64,000 bases of DNA, taken from DASUPK01 sp963819715. Its GTDB lineage: Bacteria; Actinomycetota; Thermoleophilia; Solirubrobacterales; 70-9. The notes under the pieces are model-generated. The model searched no databases, was not told the origin of the DNA, and saw nothing but the letters and a program-made list of their open reading frames with translations. Location of the stretch: assembly GCA_963819715.1 (NCBI GenBank), contig CAWFXE010000002.1, forward strand, positions 868,001 to 932,000, given 5' to 3'. Below are positions 53,228 to 62,923 of the stretch, one piece after another (position 1 is the stretch's first letter; each line of letters begins with the position of its first letter). Position numbers and translations under genes: made by a program.

Positions 53228-53592
53228 GCCCGGCGAAGTCGAACAGCTGGCTCAGCGGGTCGCGGAGCTTCTGGCGGACGAGTCAGTGGAGTCGAGGCAG
53301 ATGGGGCAGCTCGTGGACGCAGCGGCGGTGGCGCGGCTCTTGGGAGTGAGCCGCGCCACCGTCTACGCCAAGGCGGACGAGCTCGGGGCGATCCGGGTCG
53401 GGAATGGAAAGCGGGCCCGGCTCCGTTTCGACCCGGCGAGGATCGTCGCCGGAAGGCAGCAGCGGCCCGTTCCAAACCTTCGAAGGCTCGGCGACCGTCG
53501 TCGCTCGCGGCGGTCTTCTCAACGCCCAAACTCCGAGCTCCTCCCGATCCGAGGGAGGCGAAATCGGAACCGGTGGTCCCTTAAGGTCGTGA
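53217..53592 (+). CDS. Excisionase-like helix-turn-helix protein
   Basis: The N-terminal 80 residues are clear: QMGQLVDAAAVARLLGVSRA followed by VYAKADELGAIRVGNGKRAR is the MerR/AlpA-type excisionase HTH. After about 53440 the given frame becomes Arg-rich and runs on to 53879 inside the integrase gene; an alternative frame (SGPFQTFEGSATVVARG...) stops at 53592, just before the integrase, and looks more natural. A frameshift near 53440-53465 is likely. Probably an excision/transcription factor for the integrase beside it. Confidence 0.55.
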
Positions 53593-54765
53593 GGGCAGAT
53601 GGCGAGGAGCTCAATCGGTCAGGTCGTGGAGTTGGACCGCAAGGGCGGCCGGACCTTCGCGCTGCGTTTCCGCGCCTACGGCAAGCGGCGCTACATCACT
53701 CTCGGCACTGCCGAGGAGGGCTGGACCCGAGCGAAGGCCGAGGAGGAGCTGGCGAATGTCCTCGCCGATGTGCGCCGCGGAATCTGGAAGCCGCCCAAGC
53801 CGGCGCCGACGATCGAGGAGAAGGAGGAGCCGACCTTCCACGAGTTCGCGTCGGAGTGGCTCAACTCGCGGCGCGATGAGTTCGCGCCGCGGACCGCGGA
53901 GGACTACGAGCTTGCGCTGACCCACCACCTCCTGCCGTTCTTCGCCGAGCATCGCCTCTCGGAGATCACGGCCCGCGAGGTCGACCGCTACAAGGCGGCG
54001 AAGGTCCGGGAGCGAGAGAAGGCGCTCGTCGACCGCCCGCTCTCCAACCGAACGATCAACAAGACGCTCACCCGACTCGGCCAGATCCTGGACGTCGCGG
54101 TCCGCTACGAGCTGATCGACCACAACCCGGTCAAGACCAAGGTCGAGAAGCTGAAGGAGGCGGAGCCTCGGCGGGCCCGGCTGAGCGGCGAGCAGGTCCA
54201 GGTCCTGCTCCAGGCCGCGGGGCGAAACCGGGCGCTGCTCGCGACGGCGATCATGGCCGGCGGCCTGCGAGCGACCGAGCTGACCCACCTTCGCTGGCGC
54301 GACCTCGATCTCGGCAAGGGCGAGCTGACGGTCGCCCGGTCGAAGACGGCGGCGGGCCTTGCGCCGCGTCTCGCTCGAGCCCGAGCTGGTCCAGCTGCTC
54401 CGCGAGCACAAGATCGGCTCGCGGTGGAGCCAGCCCGACGACTTCGTCTTTCCCGGTCGCGACCGCGACCAGCCGCGCGATCGCAACAGCGTCCGCAAGC
54501 GCGTCCTCTACGGCGCGATCGACCGGGCCAATGAGCGCTTGGAAGCCGACGGCAAGCCGCCGCTTCCGGACGGCATCACGTTCCACGCGCTGCGCCGGAC
54601 CTACGCCGCGCTGCGCGCCGAGCTCGGCGAGCACCCCGCGATCACCGCGGCCCAGATGGGCCACCGCGATCCGCGGATGACCCTTCGCGTCTACACCGAC
54701 GTCACCGGAATGAAGCCGCAGACCAAGCTCGGCGGCCTGCTCAGCGACGCTGATTGGGCACTATC

Positions 54766-54779
54766 GGGCACTGGCGCCC
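54766..54779. promoter_or_regulatory. Candidate integrase arm-binding site (right)
   Basis: GGGCACTGGCGCCC, 79 bases before the right att core and inside the integrase coding sequence. Matches the left-end motif 38213-38226 with two C/T changes. A direct repeat GGGCACT starts ten bases earlier. Confidence 0.4.
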
Positions 54780-54858
54780 CGAATGACCCGGATTCGACGG
54801 AAGCTGCGAGCCCCCTCAGAGGACGAGCGAAAACCTGCCACTTGCAGCAGGCTTCTGA

Positions 54859-54935
<77 letters not shown>

Positions 54936-54959
54936 GAGGGCGACATGCAGGCTAGCCGC

Positions 54960-55159
54960 TCACTCGGAAACGTTCGTGGCGACCGGGCCCTTCGGGCCCT
55001 CCTCGGACTCGTAGCTGACCGCGCGCCGTCGTCGAGCGAGCGGTAGCCGTCACCGGCGATGCTCGAGAAGTGGACGAAGAGGTCCTTGCCGCCGTCATCG
55101 GGCGTGATGAAGCCGTACCCCTTCTCGTTGCTGAACCACTTGACGGTCCCTTCTGCCAT
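54960..55159 (-). pseudogene. cspA: Cold-shock protein, one-base deletion
   Basis: From the ATG at 55159 (AGGAGG upstream): MAEGTVKWFSNEKGYGFITP is a perfect cold-shock start with the RNP1 motif KGYGFI, followed by DLFVHFSSI (RNP2). After DDGAR the frame breaks; the natural ending VSYESEEGPKGPVATNVSE and a TGA at 54962 appear one frame over. The 200-base length is one short of 201 (66 codons plus stop). A missing C in GGCGCGCG explains it. Given how conserved this family is, a sequence error is more likely than a broken gene. Confidence 0.85.
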
Positions 55160-55272
55160 TCGTACCTCCTCGCGCACCTGCTTCGTGTTTCCGGGGATAG
55201 ACCCCCCTCTGATGGCGCGGGAACCTAACGAACCCGCACGGTCGATGACGCGAGACGGACTAGGGTGGCCGC

Positions 55273-56112
55273 ATGAGGCTGGTCAGCTATCGGGACGGCA
55301 GCCGGACAAGGGCCGGCGTGCTAACCGAGGGCGGAGTGATCGATGCCGCGCCGGTGCTAGGCGTCGAGCACTTCACCGTGAGAGAGCTGATCGAGGCGGG
55401 CCGCGTCGAAGAGCTCGCCAAGGGACTCGACGCGGGGGGCCCAGCTCCGGTCACTGACCCCGAACTCCTGCCGCCGATCCCCGACCCGGACAAGATCGTC
55501 TGCATCGGGCTCAACTACCGCTCACACGCCGCGGAGGCGGGGATCGATCCACCCGAGCAGCCCACGTTCTTCGCCAAGTTCCGCAACGCCCTCGCGCCGC
55601 CGGAGACGACCGTGCAGCTGCCGGCCGCGAGCGAGAAGGTCGACTACGAGGCGGAGGTGGCATTCGTCATCGGCCGCCGCAGCAAGGACGTCGAGCCGGC
55701 GCAGGCTCTGGACGCGGTCGCCGGCTACATGCTGCTCAACGACCTCTCCGCCCGTGACCTCCAGTTCGCGACGCCGCAGTGGATGCCCGGCAAGGTCTTC
55801 GACGGCTCCGCTCCCTGCGGGCCCGCGATCGTCACGCCTGATGAAGCGGGTGCTCCGGACTCCATCTCCTTCACCCTCGACCTGAACGGCGAGCGGATGC
55901 AGGAGGCATCTACGTCCGACCTGGTCTTCTCGGTCGCCGAGCTCGTGTCGAGGCTGTCCCGCTGGATGACGCTGGAGCCGGGAGACATCGTCTCGACCGG
56001 CACCCCGTCAGGCGTCGGCAGCATCCGGCAGCCGCGGATCTGGCTCAAGCCGGGCGATGAGATCGTGATCTCCTCACCCACACTCGGCGAGCTCCGCACG
56101 ACGATCGCCTAG
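55273..56112 (+). CDS. Fumarylacetoacetate hydrolase family protein
   Basis: 279 residues with the FAH fold: IVCIGLNYRSHAAEAG (about 75-90), metal ligands in VDYEAEVAFVIG (about 120) and LLNDLSARDLQ (about 157), and late GDIVSTGTPSGVGSI (about 238). N-terminal 65 residues form the small domain common to 2-hydroxyhepta-dienedioate isomerase/acylpyruvase-type members. Substrate unknown. Its stop overlaps the stop of the convergent gene through CTAG at 56109-56112. Confidence 0.85.
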   Translation: MRLVSYRDGSRTRAGVLTEGGVIDAAPVLGVEHFTVRELIEAGRVEELAKGLDAGGPAPVTDPELLPPIPDPDKIVCIGLNYRSHAAEAGIDPPEQPTFFAKFRNALAPPETTVQLPAASEKVDYEAEVAFVIGRRSKDVEPAQALDAVAGYMLLNDLSARDLQFATPQWMPGKVFDGSAPCGPAIVTPDEAGAPDSISFTLDLNGERMQEASTSDLVFSVAELVSRLSRWMTLEPGDIVSTGTPSGVGSIRQPRIWLKPGDEIVISSPTLGELRTTIA

Positions 56113-56495
56113 TTCGAGCGCTCCTCCACGAGCTGCTCGATGCTGCGATAGACGCCCGGGGCGTCCTTCTTCAGCCGCTTCACCTCGAAGTGGCCGAGGC
56201 TGATCAGCCGCATCCGGGAGGTGGCGGTGACGGTGGCGCTTCGCATCGAGTCGTCCAGCATGCCCGCCTCCCCGAAGATGTCTCCGGGTCCGAGATCGGC
56301 GATCTTCTCGCCGTCGCGGGTCACCTCGGCCGTGCCCTCCTCGATCGCGAGCAGCTCGCGGGAGAAGCCGCCCTCCTCGAGAATCACCTCGCCGTCCGAG
56401 ACCTCCTTGGACTCGGCGAAGGCCGCGACCTGCTTCAGCTCCTCGTCCGATGCATCCGAGAAGAGCGGGATGCGCTTCAGCTGTTCCGTTTCCAT
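56109..56495 (-). CDS. Cyclic nucleotide-binding domain protein
   Basis: 128 residues from the ATG at 56495 (a TTG at 56513 would add six). The cNMP-binding beta-roll is clear: LKRIPLFSDASDEELKQVAA at the start, then VSDGEVILEEGG, and phosphate-binding cassette GDIFGEAGMLDDSMRSATV (about 75-93). No HTH follows, so it is not a transcription factor; it may be a stand-alone sensor acting through protein contact. Confidence 0.85.
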   Translation of the reverse strand: METEQLKRIPLFSDASDEELKQVAAFAESKEVSDGEVILEEGGFSRELLAIEEGTAEVTRDGEKIADLGPGDIFGEAGMLDDSMRSATVTATSRMRLISLGHFEVKRLKKDAPGVYRSIEQLVEERSN

Positions 56496-56570
56496 TTCGG
56501 CAACGTACCCCAAAGGTCCTCGGTTAGAGTGCGAGATCCACCACGGACGACTTGGGAGAAGGAGAGTTCA

Positions 56571-56942
56571 ATGGGATTGATGGACAACATCAAGAAGGCC
56601 CAGGAGATGGCCCAGCAGGCGGCTCAGGGCGGCGCCAACACGGCGAACCCCTCGGCCGGCGACGTCGAGTACGCCAACCTGGCGATGAAGCTGAACCAGA
56701 ACGGCCTGCCCGGCACCGCCACGATCAACTCGATCACGGAGTCCGGCGAGGGGTCGGATCCCGTCAACAAGGCCTACGACATCGGCGTCAGCGTCGAGCT
56801 CGAGAGCGGCCAGAGCTACGACACCACGATCCATCAGTACCTGACGCAGGATGCCGTCAACGCCTACCAGCCCGGTGGCAAGTTTCAGGTCAAGGCGGAC
56901 CCGGACGACACCAACAAGGTCATGCTCTACGGGCAGGCCTAG
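56571..56942 (+). CDS. Small conserved-looking protein of unknown function
   Basis: 123 residues from the ATG at 56571 with GGAGAAGGAGAG upstream. An N-terminal amphipathic helix with Gln/Ala repeats (LMDNIKKAQEMAQQAAQGG) precedes a beta-rich domain (LPGTATINSITESGEG...YDIGVSVELESGQSY). No transmembrane or catalytic motif. I do not recognise it; the strong ribosome-binding site and codon use support it being real. Confidence 0.7.
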   Translation: MGLMDNIKKAQEMAQQAAQGGANTANPSAGDVEYANLAMKLNQNGLPGTATINSITESGEGSDPVNKAYDIGVSVELESGQSYDTTIHQYLTQDAVNAYQPGGKFQVKADPDDTNKVMLYGQA

Positions 56943-57010
56943 CCACTTCCCGGCACCGAAAATTCACTCCAGGCAAGGGGCTCGCCTGCCGATAGGTGAT
57001 TAGGCGTCAT

Positions 57011-58624
57011 ATGCCCCTGCTCGCATCCATCACGGACTTCTTCAGCACCTGGTACCCGGTTTTCGCGGTCTTCTTCTCCGCAGCAATCCTCGCTGTCTTC
57101 CTGTTCATCGCCCGCGGCATGATGGGGACCACACGCCCCGAGACGGTCAAATCGAGCAAGACCGCGCCGGTGCAATGGGATGACGTCCAGGGGGTGGACG
57201 CCGCCAAGGAGGAGCTGGTCGACGTCGCGGAGTGGCTCAAGGACCCGAAGCGCTTCGCGGCGCTCGGCGCTCGGGCCCCGCGTGGCGTGTTGCTCTACGG
57301 ACCGCCGGGTACCGGAAAGACCATGCTTGCGCGGGCGGTCGCCGGCCACGCCGGCGTTGACTTCTTCGCAGCCTCCGGCTCGAGCTTCGTCGAGATGTTC
57401 GTAGGGCGTGGCGCTGCTCGTATTCGCCGGCTCTTCAAGGAGGCCCGCAGGGCGGGCCGCGCGGTGATCTTCATCGATGAGATCGATGCCGTCGGCGGCC
57501 ATCGCGGATCCGGCGGCGGAGACGGCGGCACCTCGGAGACCGAGCAGGCCCTCAACCAGTTGCTGGTGGAGCTCGACGGCTTCGAGCGCGATCCGGGCAC
57601 CGTGATCGTCCTGGCCGCATCGAACAACGTGGAGAAGCTCGACAAGGCGCTCCTGCGGCCCGGTCGCTTCGACCGCCAGGTCCTGGTTGCGCCGCCGGAC
57701 CGGGACGGGCGCGAGGCGATCCTCCGCTCACACGCCAAGGACAAGACGCTCTCCGACAAGGTCGACCTCACCGACGTCGCCCGCAAGACCACCGGGTTGA
57801 CAGGCGCGCAGCTCGCCAACGCCCTCAACGAAGCGGCGATCATCGCCGGGCGCGCGGGCCGCATGGCGATCGGCCGCGAGGACCTCGACGAGGCCCTCCT
57901 GCGCCAATCCGTCGGCTCGGAGCAGTCCAGACGCCTGACCGAGCAGGAGCGCCGTATCGTCGCCTACCACGAGGCGGGTCACGCGCTCTGCCGGCGGCTC
58001 TGCGGGCTCGACCCGCCGGAGATCCTCTCGATTGTTCCCCGCGGGCCGGCGCTCGGGTTCGTGGCTCACTCGCCTTCCGAGGACCGCTACCTGCGCTCGC
58101 GTAAGGACCTGATGGACGAGATCGTCATCCTCCTAGGGGGACGGGCTGCCGAGGAGGAGATCTTCGACGAGGCCTACTCGGGCGCCGCCGACGACCTCTC
58201 CCGCGTCCAGAAGGTCTGCGTCCAGATGGTGACCGAGTTCGGCATGACGGTCTCGCATGGGCCGCCTGACAGCGCGCCGCTGGCGCAGCCGACCGGCGAC
58301 TATTCGATGTCGGATCGCACCCGCCGCGACGTCGACGAGAACGCGCAGGAGCTGGCCCACATGGCGTATGCGCGCGCCCGTCAGTTGATGAAGGTGAACC
58401 GGCGCTGCCTCGAGGACCTCGCCAGCAACGCGCTGGAGCGGGAGACGCTCACCCGGGAAGACCTCGACGACATCTTCGACGCGCACGACCTCCGCCGCGG
58501 GTTCCTGCCCGAGGACGACGAGTCCGAGGCGCGAAAGCTGATCGCCAAGAACCGGTCCGGATCCACGGGTGCGCTGATGCCTCAACACAGCAAGCCGGAC
58601 GAACCGGAGACAAGCTCCGAGTAG
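57011..58624 (+). CDS. FtsH-like AAA+ zinc protease with a short membrane domain
   Basis: About 537 residues from the ATG at 57011. Only one N-terminal transmembrane segment (about 15-40: FFSAAILAVFLFIARG) and no periplasmic domain are seen, unlike standard FtsH with two. AAA core: GVLLYGPPGTGKTMLARAVA (Walker A), VIFIDEIDAVGGHRG (Walker B), SRH region ALLRPGRFDRQV. Metalloprotease HEAGH at about 325-329, and third ligand region in SGAADDLSRVQ. The C-terminal tail is acidic and Ser-rich. A variant FtsH paralogue rather than the essential copy is likely. Confidence 0.88.
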   Translation: MPLLASITDFFSTWYPVFAVFFSAAILAVFLFIARGMMGTTRPETVKSSKTAPVQWDDVQGVDAAKEELVDVAEWLKDPKRFAALGARAPRGVLLYGPPGTGKTMLARAVAGHAGVDFFAASGSSFVEMFVGRGAARIRRLFKEARRAGRAVIFIDEIDAVGGHRGSGGGDGGTSETEQALNQLLVELDGFERDPGTVIVLAASNNVEKLDKALLRPGRFDRQVLVAPPDRDGREAILRSHAKDKTLSDKVDLTDVARKTTGLTGAQLANALNEAAIIAGRAGRMAIGREDLDEALLRQSVGSEQSRRLTEQERRIVAYHEAGHALCRRLCGLDPPEILSIVPRGPALGFVAHSPSEDRYLRSRKDLMDEIVILLGGRAAEEEIFDEAYSGAADDLSRVQKVCVQMVTEFGMTVSHGPPDSAPLAQPTGDYSMSDRTRRDVDENAQELAHMAYARARQLMKVNRRCLEDLASNALERETLTREDLDDIFDAHDLRRGFLPEDDESEARKLIAKNRSGSTGALMPQHSKPDEPETSSE

Positions 58625-58679
58625 CCCTCAGCCGGTGGTGAGCTCGCTGGAACCCCGGCGCACCTCGTAGGCCGCGGCC

Positions 58680-59532
58680 ATGCTCTCGCCGGCGATACGC
58701 AGGCGGAGGAAGGCGGCGCTCCTCGTGGTCGCGGTTGTGGTGGTGGCGGGACTCGAGCTCTTCCTCGGCCCCGCCGACGAGCGAGCGCGCCACGGCGCGG
58801 GCGTCGAGAAGTTCACCATCGACAGTAAGGCGGTCGGGCAGGACCTCGACACCCAGGTCGTGGTGCCGGCTGGCGGGGACTCCGGGCACCGGCGGCCCCT
58901 ACTCGTGTTCCTCCACGGTCGCGGCGGCGGGGATCTGCCCCGGCCGAGCGACCAGTTCTTCGATGCGCTCCGCGACCAGGGGAGGCGTGCGCCGATCGTC
59001 GCCTTCCCGAGCGGCGCGGATCACTCCTACTGGCACAATCGAGCGGACGGGGGATGGGGCTCCTACGTGGTCAACGAGGTGATCCCCGACGTGGCTCGCA
59101 GATACAACGCCGATCCTCGCCGGTGGCGATCGGAGGCATCTCGATGGGCGGCTTCGGCTCCCTCGACATCGCGCGCCTCAACCCGGGGCGCTTCTGCGCT
59201 GTCGGAGCCCACTCGCCGGCTATCTGGCATACGGGGGGCGAGACGGCCCCCGGTGCGTTCGACGATTCAGCGGACTTCGAGCACCACGACGTCCTGCAGG
59301 CCGCGACCGACGCCCCGGGTCCGTATCTCGGACTACCGGTCTGGATGGACACCGGGGATGAGGATCCGTTCCGGCACACCGGGCTGGATGAGTTCGCCGA
59401 GCAGCTGCGGCGCACGGCGCGGACATCGCGTTCCACATCTGGCCCGGGACGCACAGCGGCGATTACTGGCGCAGCCACTGGGGCGACTACCTGCGCTTCT
59501 ACTCCCGCGCGCTGGCCCGCTGCCACCGCTGA
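58680..59532 (+). pseudogene. Secreted esterase-like alpha/beta hydrolase, frameshifted twice
   Basis: Signal peptide-like N-terminus with a basic cluster and hydrophobic helix (RRRRKAALLVVAVVVVAGLEL). Then LLVFLHGRGGGDLP (oxyanion region) in the first frame. Near 59128 a missing G shifts it to the frame reading VAIGGISMGGFGSLDIA (nucleophile Ser in GISMGG), and near 59414 a missing C moves it again to GADIAFHIWPGTHSGDYWRS, which carries the catalytic His, ending at TGA 59532. Esterase D/feruloyl esterase-like. Both breaks fit single-base deletions. Confidence 0.72.
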
Positions 59533-59591
59533 GAAGCGGGCAGCAGCGAGCCAGTACGCGGAACCCGGTTCAACTGCGAGGTGCTTGGTGC

Positions 59592-59738
59592 TTAGACGGT
59601 TCTAGTCCCGCCGCGTCCCATGAAGAAGATCAGCAACGCGACGATTGCCAGCGCGAACAGCACGGGGTGGACGATGGCCCCGCCCGCGATGGCGATGATC
59701 AACAGAACTACTCCTGCGATTAACCACAGCATGAGCAT
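59592..59738 (-). CDS. Small hydrophobic membrane protein
   Basis: 48 residues (ATG at 59738, or the next ATG six bases on) with AAGGAGGGA upstream. The protein is almost entirely two hydrophobic helices (LWLIAGVVLLIIAIAGGAI and VLFALAIVALLIFFMG) ending GRGGTRTV. It is too short for many gene finders. It lies between the esterase gene and tRNA-Val on the opposite strand to the esterase. Function unknown; similar small hydrophobic proteins are common in actinobacteria. Confidence 0.65.
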   Translation of the reverse strand: MLMLWLIAGVVLLIIAIAGGAIVHPVLFALAIVALLIFFMGRGGTRTV

Positions 59739-59801
59739 TCCCTCCTTCCTTGGCCTGACTGCTCGGCGCACGTATACCCGGAGGAGGGAGGATCAATCCG
59801 A

Positions 59802-59874
59802 TGGGCGGTGCCGGGCTCGAACCAGCGACCTCCTCGGTGTAAACGAGGCGCTCTCCCAACTGAGCTAACCGCCC
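59802..59874 (-). tRNA. tRNA-Val (TAC)
   Basis: 73 bases on the minus strand: acceptor GGGCGGT/ACCGCCC with discriminator A, D-arm TAGCTCAGTTGGGAGAGC, anticodon stem CCTCG/CGAGG with loop TTTACAC (anticodon TAC), T-arm GCTGG-TTCGAGC-CCGGC. No encoded CCA. Confidence 0.95.
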
Positions 59875-59932
59875 TGGGTTGGCCGATTATGACCGGCGCG
59901 GCGCCCTGCGCGCGGTGGTACCGTCGCGCGCC

Positions 59933-61702
59933 ATGTGGAGGCGAGTCCTTGGGGGGCTGCCCATAGCCGCGGTTCTTGCGGGTGCGCTGGCCTGCGTCCC
60001 CGCGGCGAGCGCGAAGGATGTGACGATCACATCCTTCGACGGCACCAAGATCGCCGCACATTGGTTCCCGGGCAAGGGAGTGGACGCCGGCTCCCCCGCT
60101 CCGACGATCCTCGAGGGTCCGGGCTGGAGCTCGGCCGGTGAAACGGAGGGCGGAGCAGCGGATCTCGCCGGCGGTGGGGGTCTTGGCGCGATCTTCGGCG
60201 TCCCCGGCATCAGCACGTTCATCAGCCACGGCTACAACGTCCTCACCTGGGACCCGCGCGGATTCGGGCAGTCGGGCGGCACCGTGGAGATCGACGACCC
60301 AAGCTATGAAGGCCGCGACGTCCAAGCGCTGATCGATTGGATCGCGAAGCAGCCCGAGGCACAGCTCGACCGCAGCTGCACGAAGACGAAGAAGAAGCGG
60401 CGGGCGAAGAACCGCAAGCGGCGCTCAAAGAGCAAGGTCACCTGCGCGACCAGTCCCGACGACCCGACAATCGGGATGGCGGGGGCCAGCTACGGCGGCG
60501 GCATCCAGCTGGTCTCGGCTGCGCTCGACAAGCGGATCGACGCGATCGCCCCGACGATCGCCTGGCACTCGCTGCTCACCGCCCTCTTCCCCGAGAGCAA
60601 CATCAAGCTCGGCTGGGGATCGATCCTGATCGCGGCGGGCGTCGAAGGATCGGCGCTGCCCGGCGGCCTGAGCTCGCCCGCGACGGCGGCCGGGCGCCAG
60701 GACCCCCACTTCTATTCGATCCTCACCAACGGCGTGGCGACCGGCACGACGACTCAGGCTGACGTCGACTGGATGGCCGGCCACGGCCCGGGCGACATGG
60801 TGGAGAACGTGCACGTGCCCACCTTGATCATGCAGGGCACCGCCGACACGCTCTTCCCGCTGGATGAGGGCGTCACGAACTTCCAGGACATCGGCGACAA
60901 CACGCTGCGGACCGCGGCGATCAAGGCGAAGGGGAAGAAGGGCAAGAAGCGAAAGAGCCCCGCCTCGGCTGTCCAAGACGTGCCGGTCAAGATGATCTGG
61001 TTCTGCGGAGGGCACGGCGTCTGCCTCACCGGAGCCGGCCCGGGCGCCGATTACCTCGACGAGCGCACGGTCGCCTGGTTCGACCGCTATCTGAGAGGCA
61101 AGCAGGACTCGGACACGGGGCCGAAGTTCGCCTGGATCGCGGACGACGCCCAGCTGCGGACCAGCGATGCCTATCCGCTCAAGCCCGCAGCGCAACTCTC
61201 GGCCTCCGGATCAGGGACATTGCCGATCCTGCCGGGACAGGCCAGCGGGGCCCTGATCTTCGCCAGCCAGGCCGCCAACGCCGTCAACGTCCCGGTCCCG
61301 GGGCCGACGACCGACGCGAACGTCGTGGGCGCTCCGCACCTCGACCTGACCTATCAGGGCACGGCGGCTCCCGAGAAGACCTGGGTCTACGCCCAGTTCG
61401 CGAACCCGCGGAACGGCACCGTGTTGGGAAATATCGCGACCCCGATCCCGCTGACCCTCGACGGCCAGACCCATTCGATCTCGCGCGACCTCGAGATGGT
61501 CGCCGGACGGGCCCCGGCCGGCGGTGGTTACACGCTGCAGCTCACCGCCTCCTCGTCGCTGTATGACATACAGCGCTCGACCGGGGCCGTCACCTTCAAC
61601 GGCATCAACGTGGCGATGCCGCTCGGAGACCCGGTCACGGGCGCGGCCCCGGTAAAGGCGAAGAAGCACAAGAAGCACCGCAAGCGCAGGCATCACCGCT
61701 AG
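59933..61702 (+). CDS. Secreted CocE/NonD-type hydrolase with Cys-flanked basic loop
   Basis: About 589 residues from the ATG at 59933, with a signal peptide (to about ASA, residue 27) right after the start; the upstream frame from 59879 lies in the tRNA end. Hydrolase motifs: WDPRGFGQSGG (about 106), nucleophile Ser186 in GMAGASYGGGI, Asp in LIMQGTADTLFP. An unusual insertion at 149-171 (Cys-TKTKKKRRAKNRKRRSK...-Cys) forms a basic loop flanked by two Cys, another basic stretch (KGKKGKKRKS) follows near 330, and the C-terminus ends KKHKKHRKRRHHR. Paralogue of 24443-26635. Confidence 0.82.
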   Translation: MWRRVLGGLPIAAVLAGALACVPAASAKDVTITSFDGTKIAAHWFPGKGVDAGSPAPTILEGPGWSSAGETEGGAADLAGGGGLGAIFGVPGISTFISHGYNVLTWDPRGFGQSGGTVEIDDPSYEGRDVQALIDWIAKQPEAQLDRSCTKTKKKRRAKNRKRRSKSKVTCATSPDDPTIGMAGASYGGGIQLVSAALDKRIDAIAPTIAWHSLLTALFPESNIKLGWGSILIAAGVEGSALPGGLSSPATAAGRQDPHFYSILTNGVATGTTTQADVDWMAGHGPGDMVENVHVPTLIMQGTADTLFPLDEGVTNFQDIGDNTLRTAAIKAKGKKGKKRKSPASAVQDVPVKMIWFCGGHGVCLTGAGPGADYLDERTVAWFDRYLRGKQDSDTGPKFAWIADDAQLRTSDAYPLKPAAQLSASGSGTLPILPGQASGALIFASQAANAVNVPVPGPTTDANVVGAPHLDLTYQGTAAPEKTWVYAQFANPRNGTVLGNIATPIPLTLDGQTHSISRDLEMVAGRAPAGGGYTLQLTASSSLYDIQRSTGAVTFNGINVAMPLGDPVTGAAPVKAKKHKKHRKRRHHR

Positions 61703-61726
61703 CCCGGCCGTCGTAGGGTTAGGCCC

Positions 61727-62923
61727 GTGAGGGTCCTGATCACCAGCTCGCGGATGCCGTTCGCACTCGACGTGATCCGCAAGGTCGGCGAGCGCGGACA
61801 CGAAGCGTTCGCCTGCGACAGCTACGAGGCGTCTCCCGGAAGCCACTCCAAGTACCTGGCGGGGCACTTCACCACCGCGTCGGCAACCGGCGATCCCCAG
61901 CAGTTCGCCTCCGACGTCGAGCGCATCGCGGACGTCAACGAGATCGAGATCGTCATCCCGATGTTCGAGGAGGTCTTCTATCTCGCCGCCCAGCACGAGC
62001 GCATGTCGAAGGTGACGAAGCTCTACGCCCCTCCGTTTCAGACCCTCGCCCAGGTACACGACAAGGGCACGTTCCAGGAGCTCTGCGACAGGCTCGAGAT
62101 CCGCACGCCCCACACGACGCTGGCCCACAGCCCGGAGGAGCTGAAGCAGGCGATCGAGAGCTACCCGCGCTACTTCGCGCGGGCGGCATTCTCGCGAGGC
62201 GGCGTCGGGTTGCTCACCAACACGGGACCGCTCGCCGGCCACCTGGAGCTGGACGCATGCCAGCCGACCGAGGCCAACCCGTGGCTCGTCCAGGAATTCG
62301 TCGACGGCCCGATGCACTGCACCTACTCCTGTCTGCACGACGGGAGGGTTGCGACGCACATGTCCTACAGAGCGCCGCGCCAGTGGGAGCACTCGACCGG
62401 GATCCAGTTCCTCTCGGTCGACCCGTCAGACACGCTGCCCACGGTGCAGAAGCTCGGCGAGGACCTCTCCTGGGACGGCCAGATGTCCCTCGACTTCATC
62501 GAGACCGACGACGGCCTGGTGATGATCGAGTGCAACCCGCGGCCGACGGATGGCGTGCTGCTGATGACGGCCGAGGAGCTCGAGCAGGGTCTGCTCGTAC
62601 CGCAGGACGAGACGCTCCAGGTGCCGGAGGGCCGGACGTCTCAGCTCGACTTCGCGGTCTTCGCCCAGATCTTCAAGGAGCCGCTCAAGGAGACGCCCAA
62701 GACGATCCACGACCTGGCGAAGATCCATGGGACAGATCACGGCTGGCGGGACACGATGCCCAAGCTCTACTCCTTCCTGGCGCTGGCCCGCTTCGAGCGC
62801 CTCAGCCTGCGCCAGCGCGAGCAGCTCTTCGTCGCGATGTCCGACGGCATCACCTGGGACGGCCAGCCGATCCCGGGGCTGCCGCCCGACGACGCGGCGT
62901 ATCTGGCCAAGCTCACCGGCTGA
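61727..62923 (+). CDS. ATP-grasp family enzyme
   Basis: 398 residues from a GTG. The N-terminal Rossmann-like part (VLITSSRMPFALDVIRKVGE) and FARAAFSRGGVGLLTNT (ATP-binding Lys/Arg loop) lead to LVQEFVDGPMHCTYS (hinge) and metal/ATP residues in QMSLDFIETDDGLVMIECNPRPTDG. This is the carbamoyl-phosphate-synthase-like ATP-grasp fold that ligates a carboxylate to an amine. The acceptor is unknown. It is coupled to the next gene by a 1-base overlap (TGATG). Confidence 0.85.
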   Translation: MRVLITSSRMPFALDVIRKVGERGHEAFACDSYEASPGSHSKYLAGHFTTASATGDPQQFASDVERIADVNEIEIVIPMFEEVFYLAAQHERMSKVTKLYAPPFQTLAQVHDKGTFQELCDRLEIRTPHTTLAHSPEELKQAIESYPRYFARAAFSRGGVGLLTNTGPLAGHLELDACQPTEANPWLVQEFVDGPMHCTYSCLHDGRVATHMSYRAPRQWEHSTGIQFLSVDPSDTLPTVQKLGEDLSWDGQMSLDFIETDDGLVMIECNPRPTDGVLLMTAEELEQGLLVPQDETLQVPEGRTSQLDFAVFAQIFKEPLKETPKTIHDLAKIHGTDHGWRDTMPKLYSFLALARFERLSLRQREQLFVAMSDGITWDGQPIPGLPPDDAAYLAKLTG

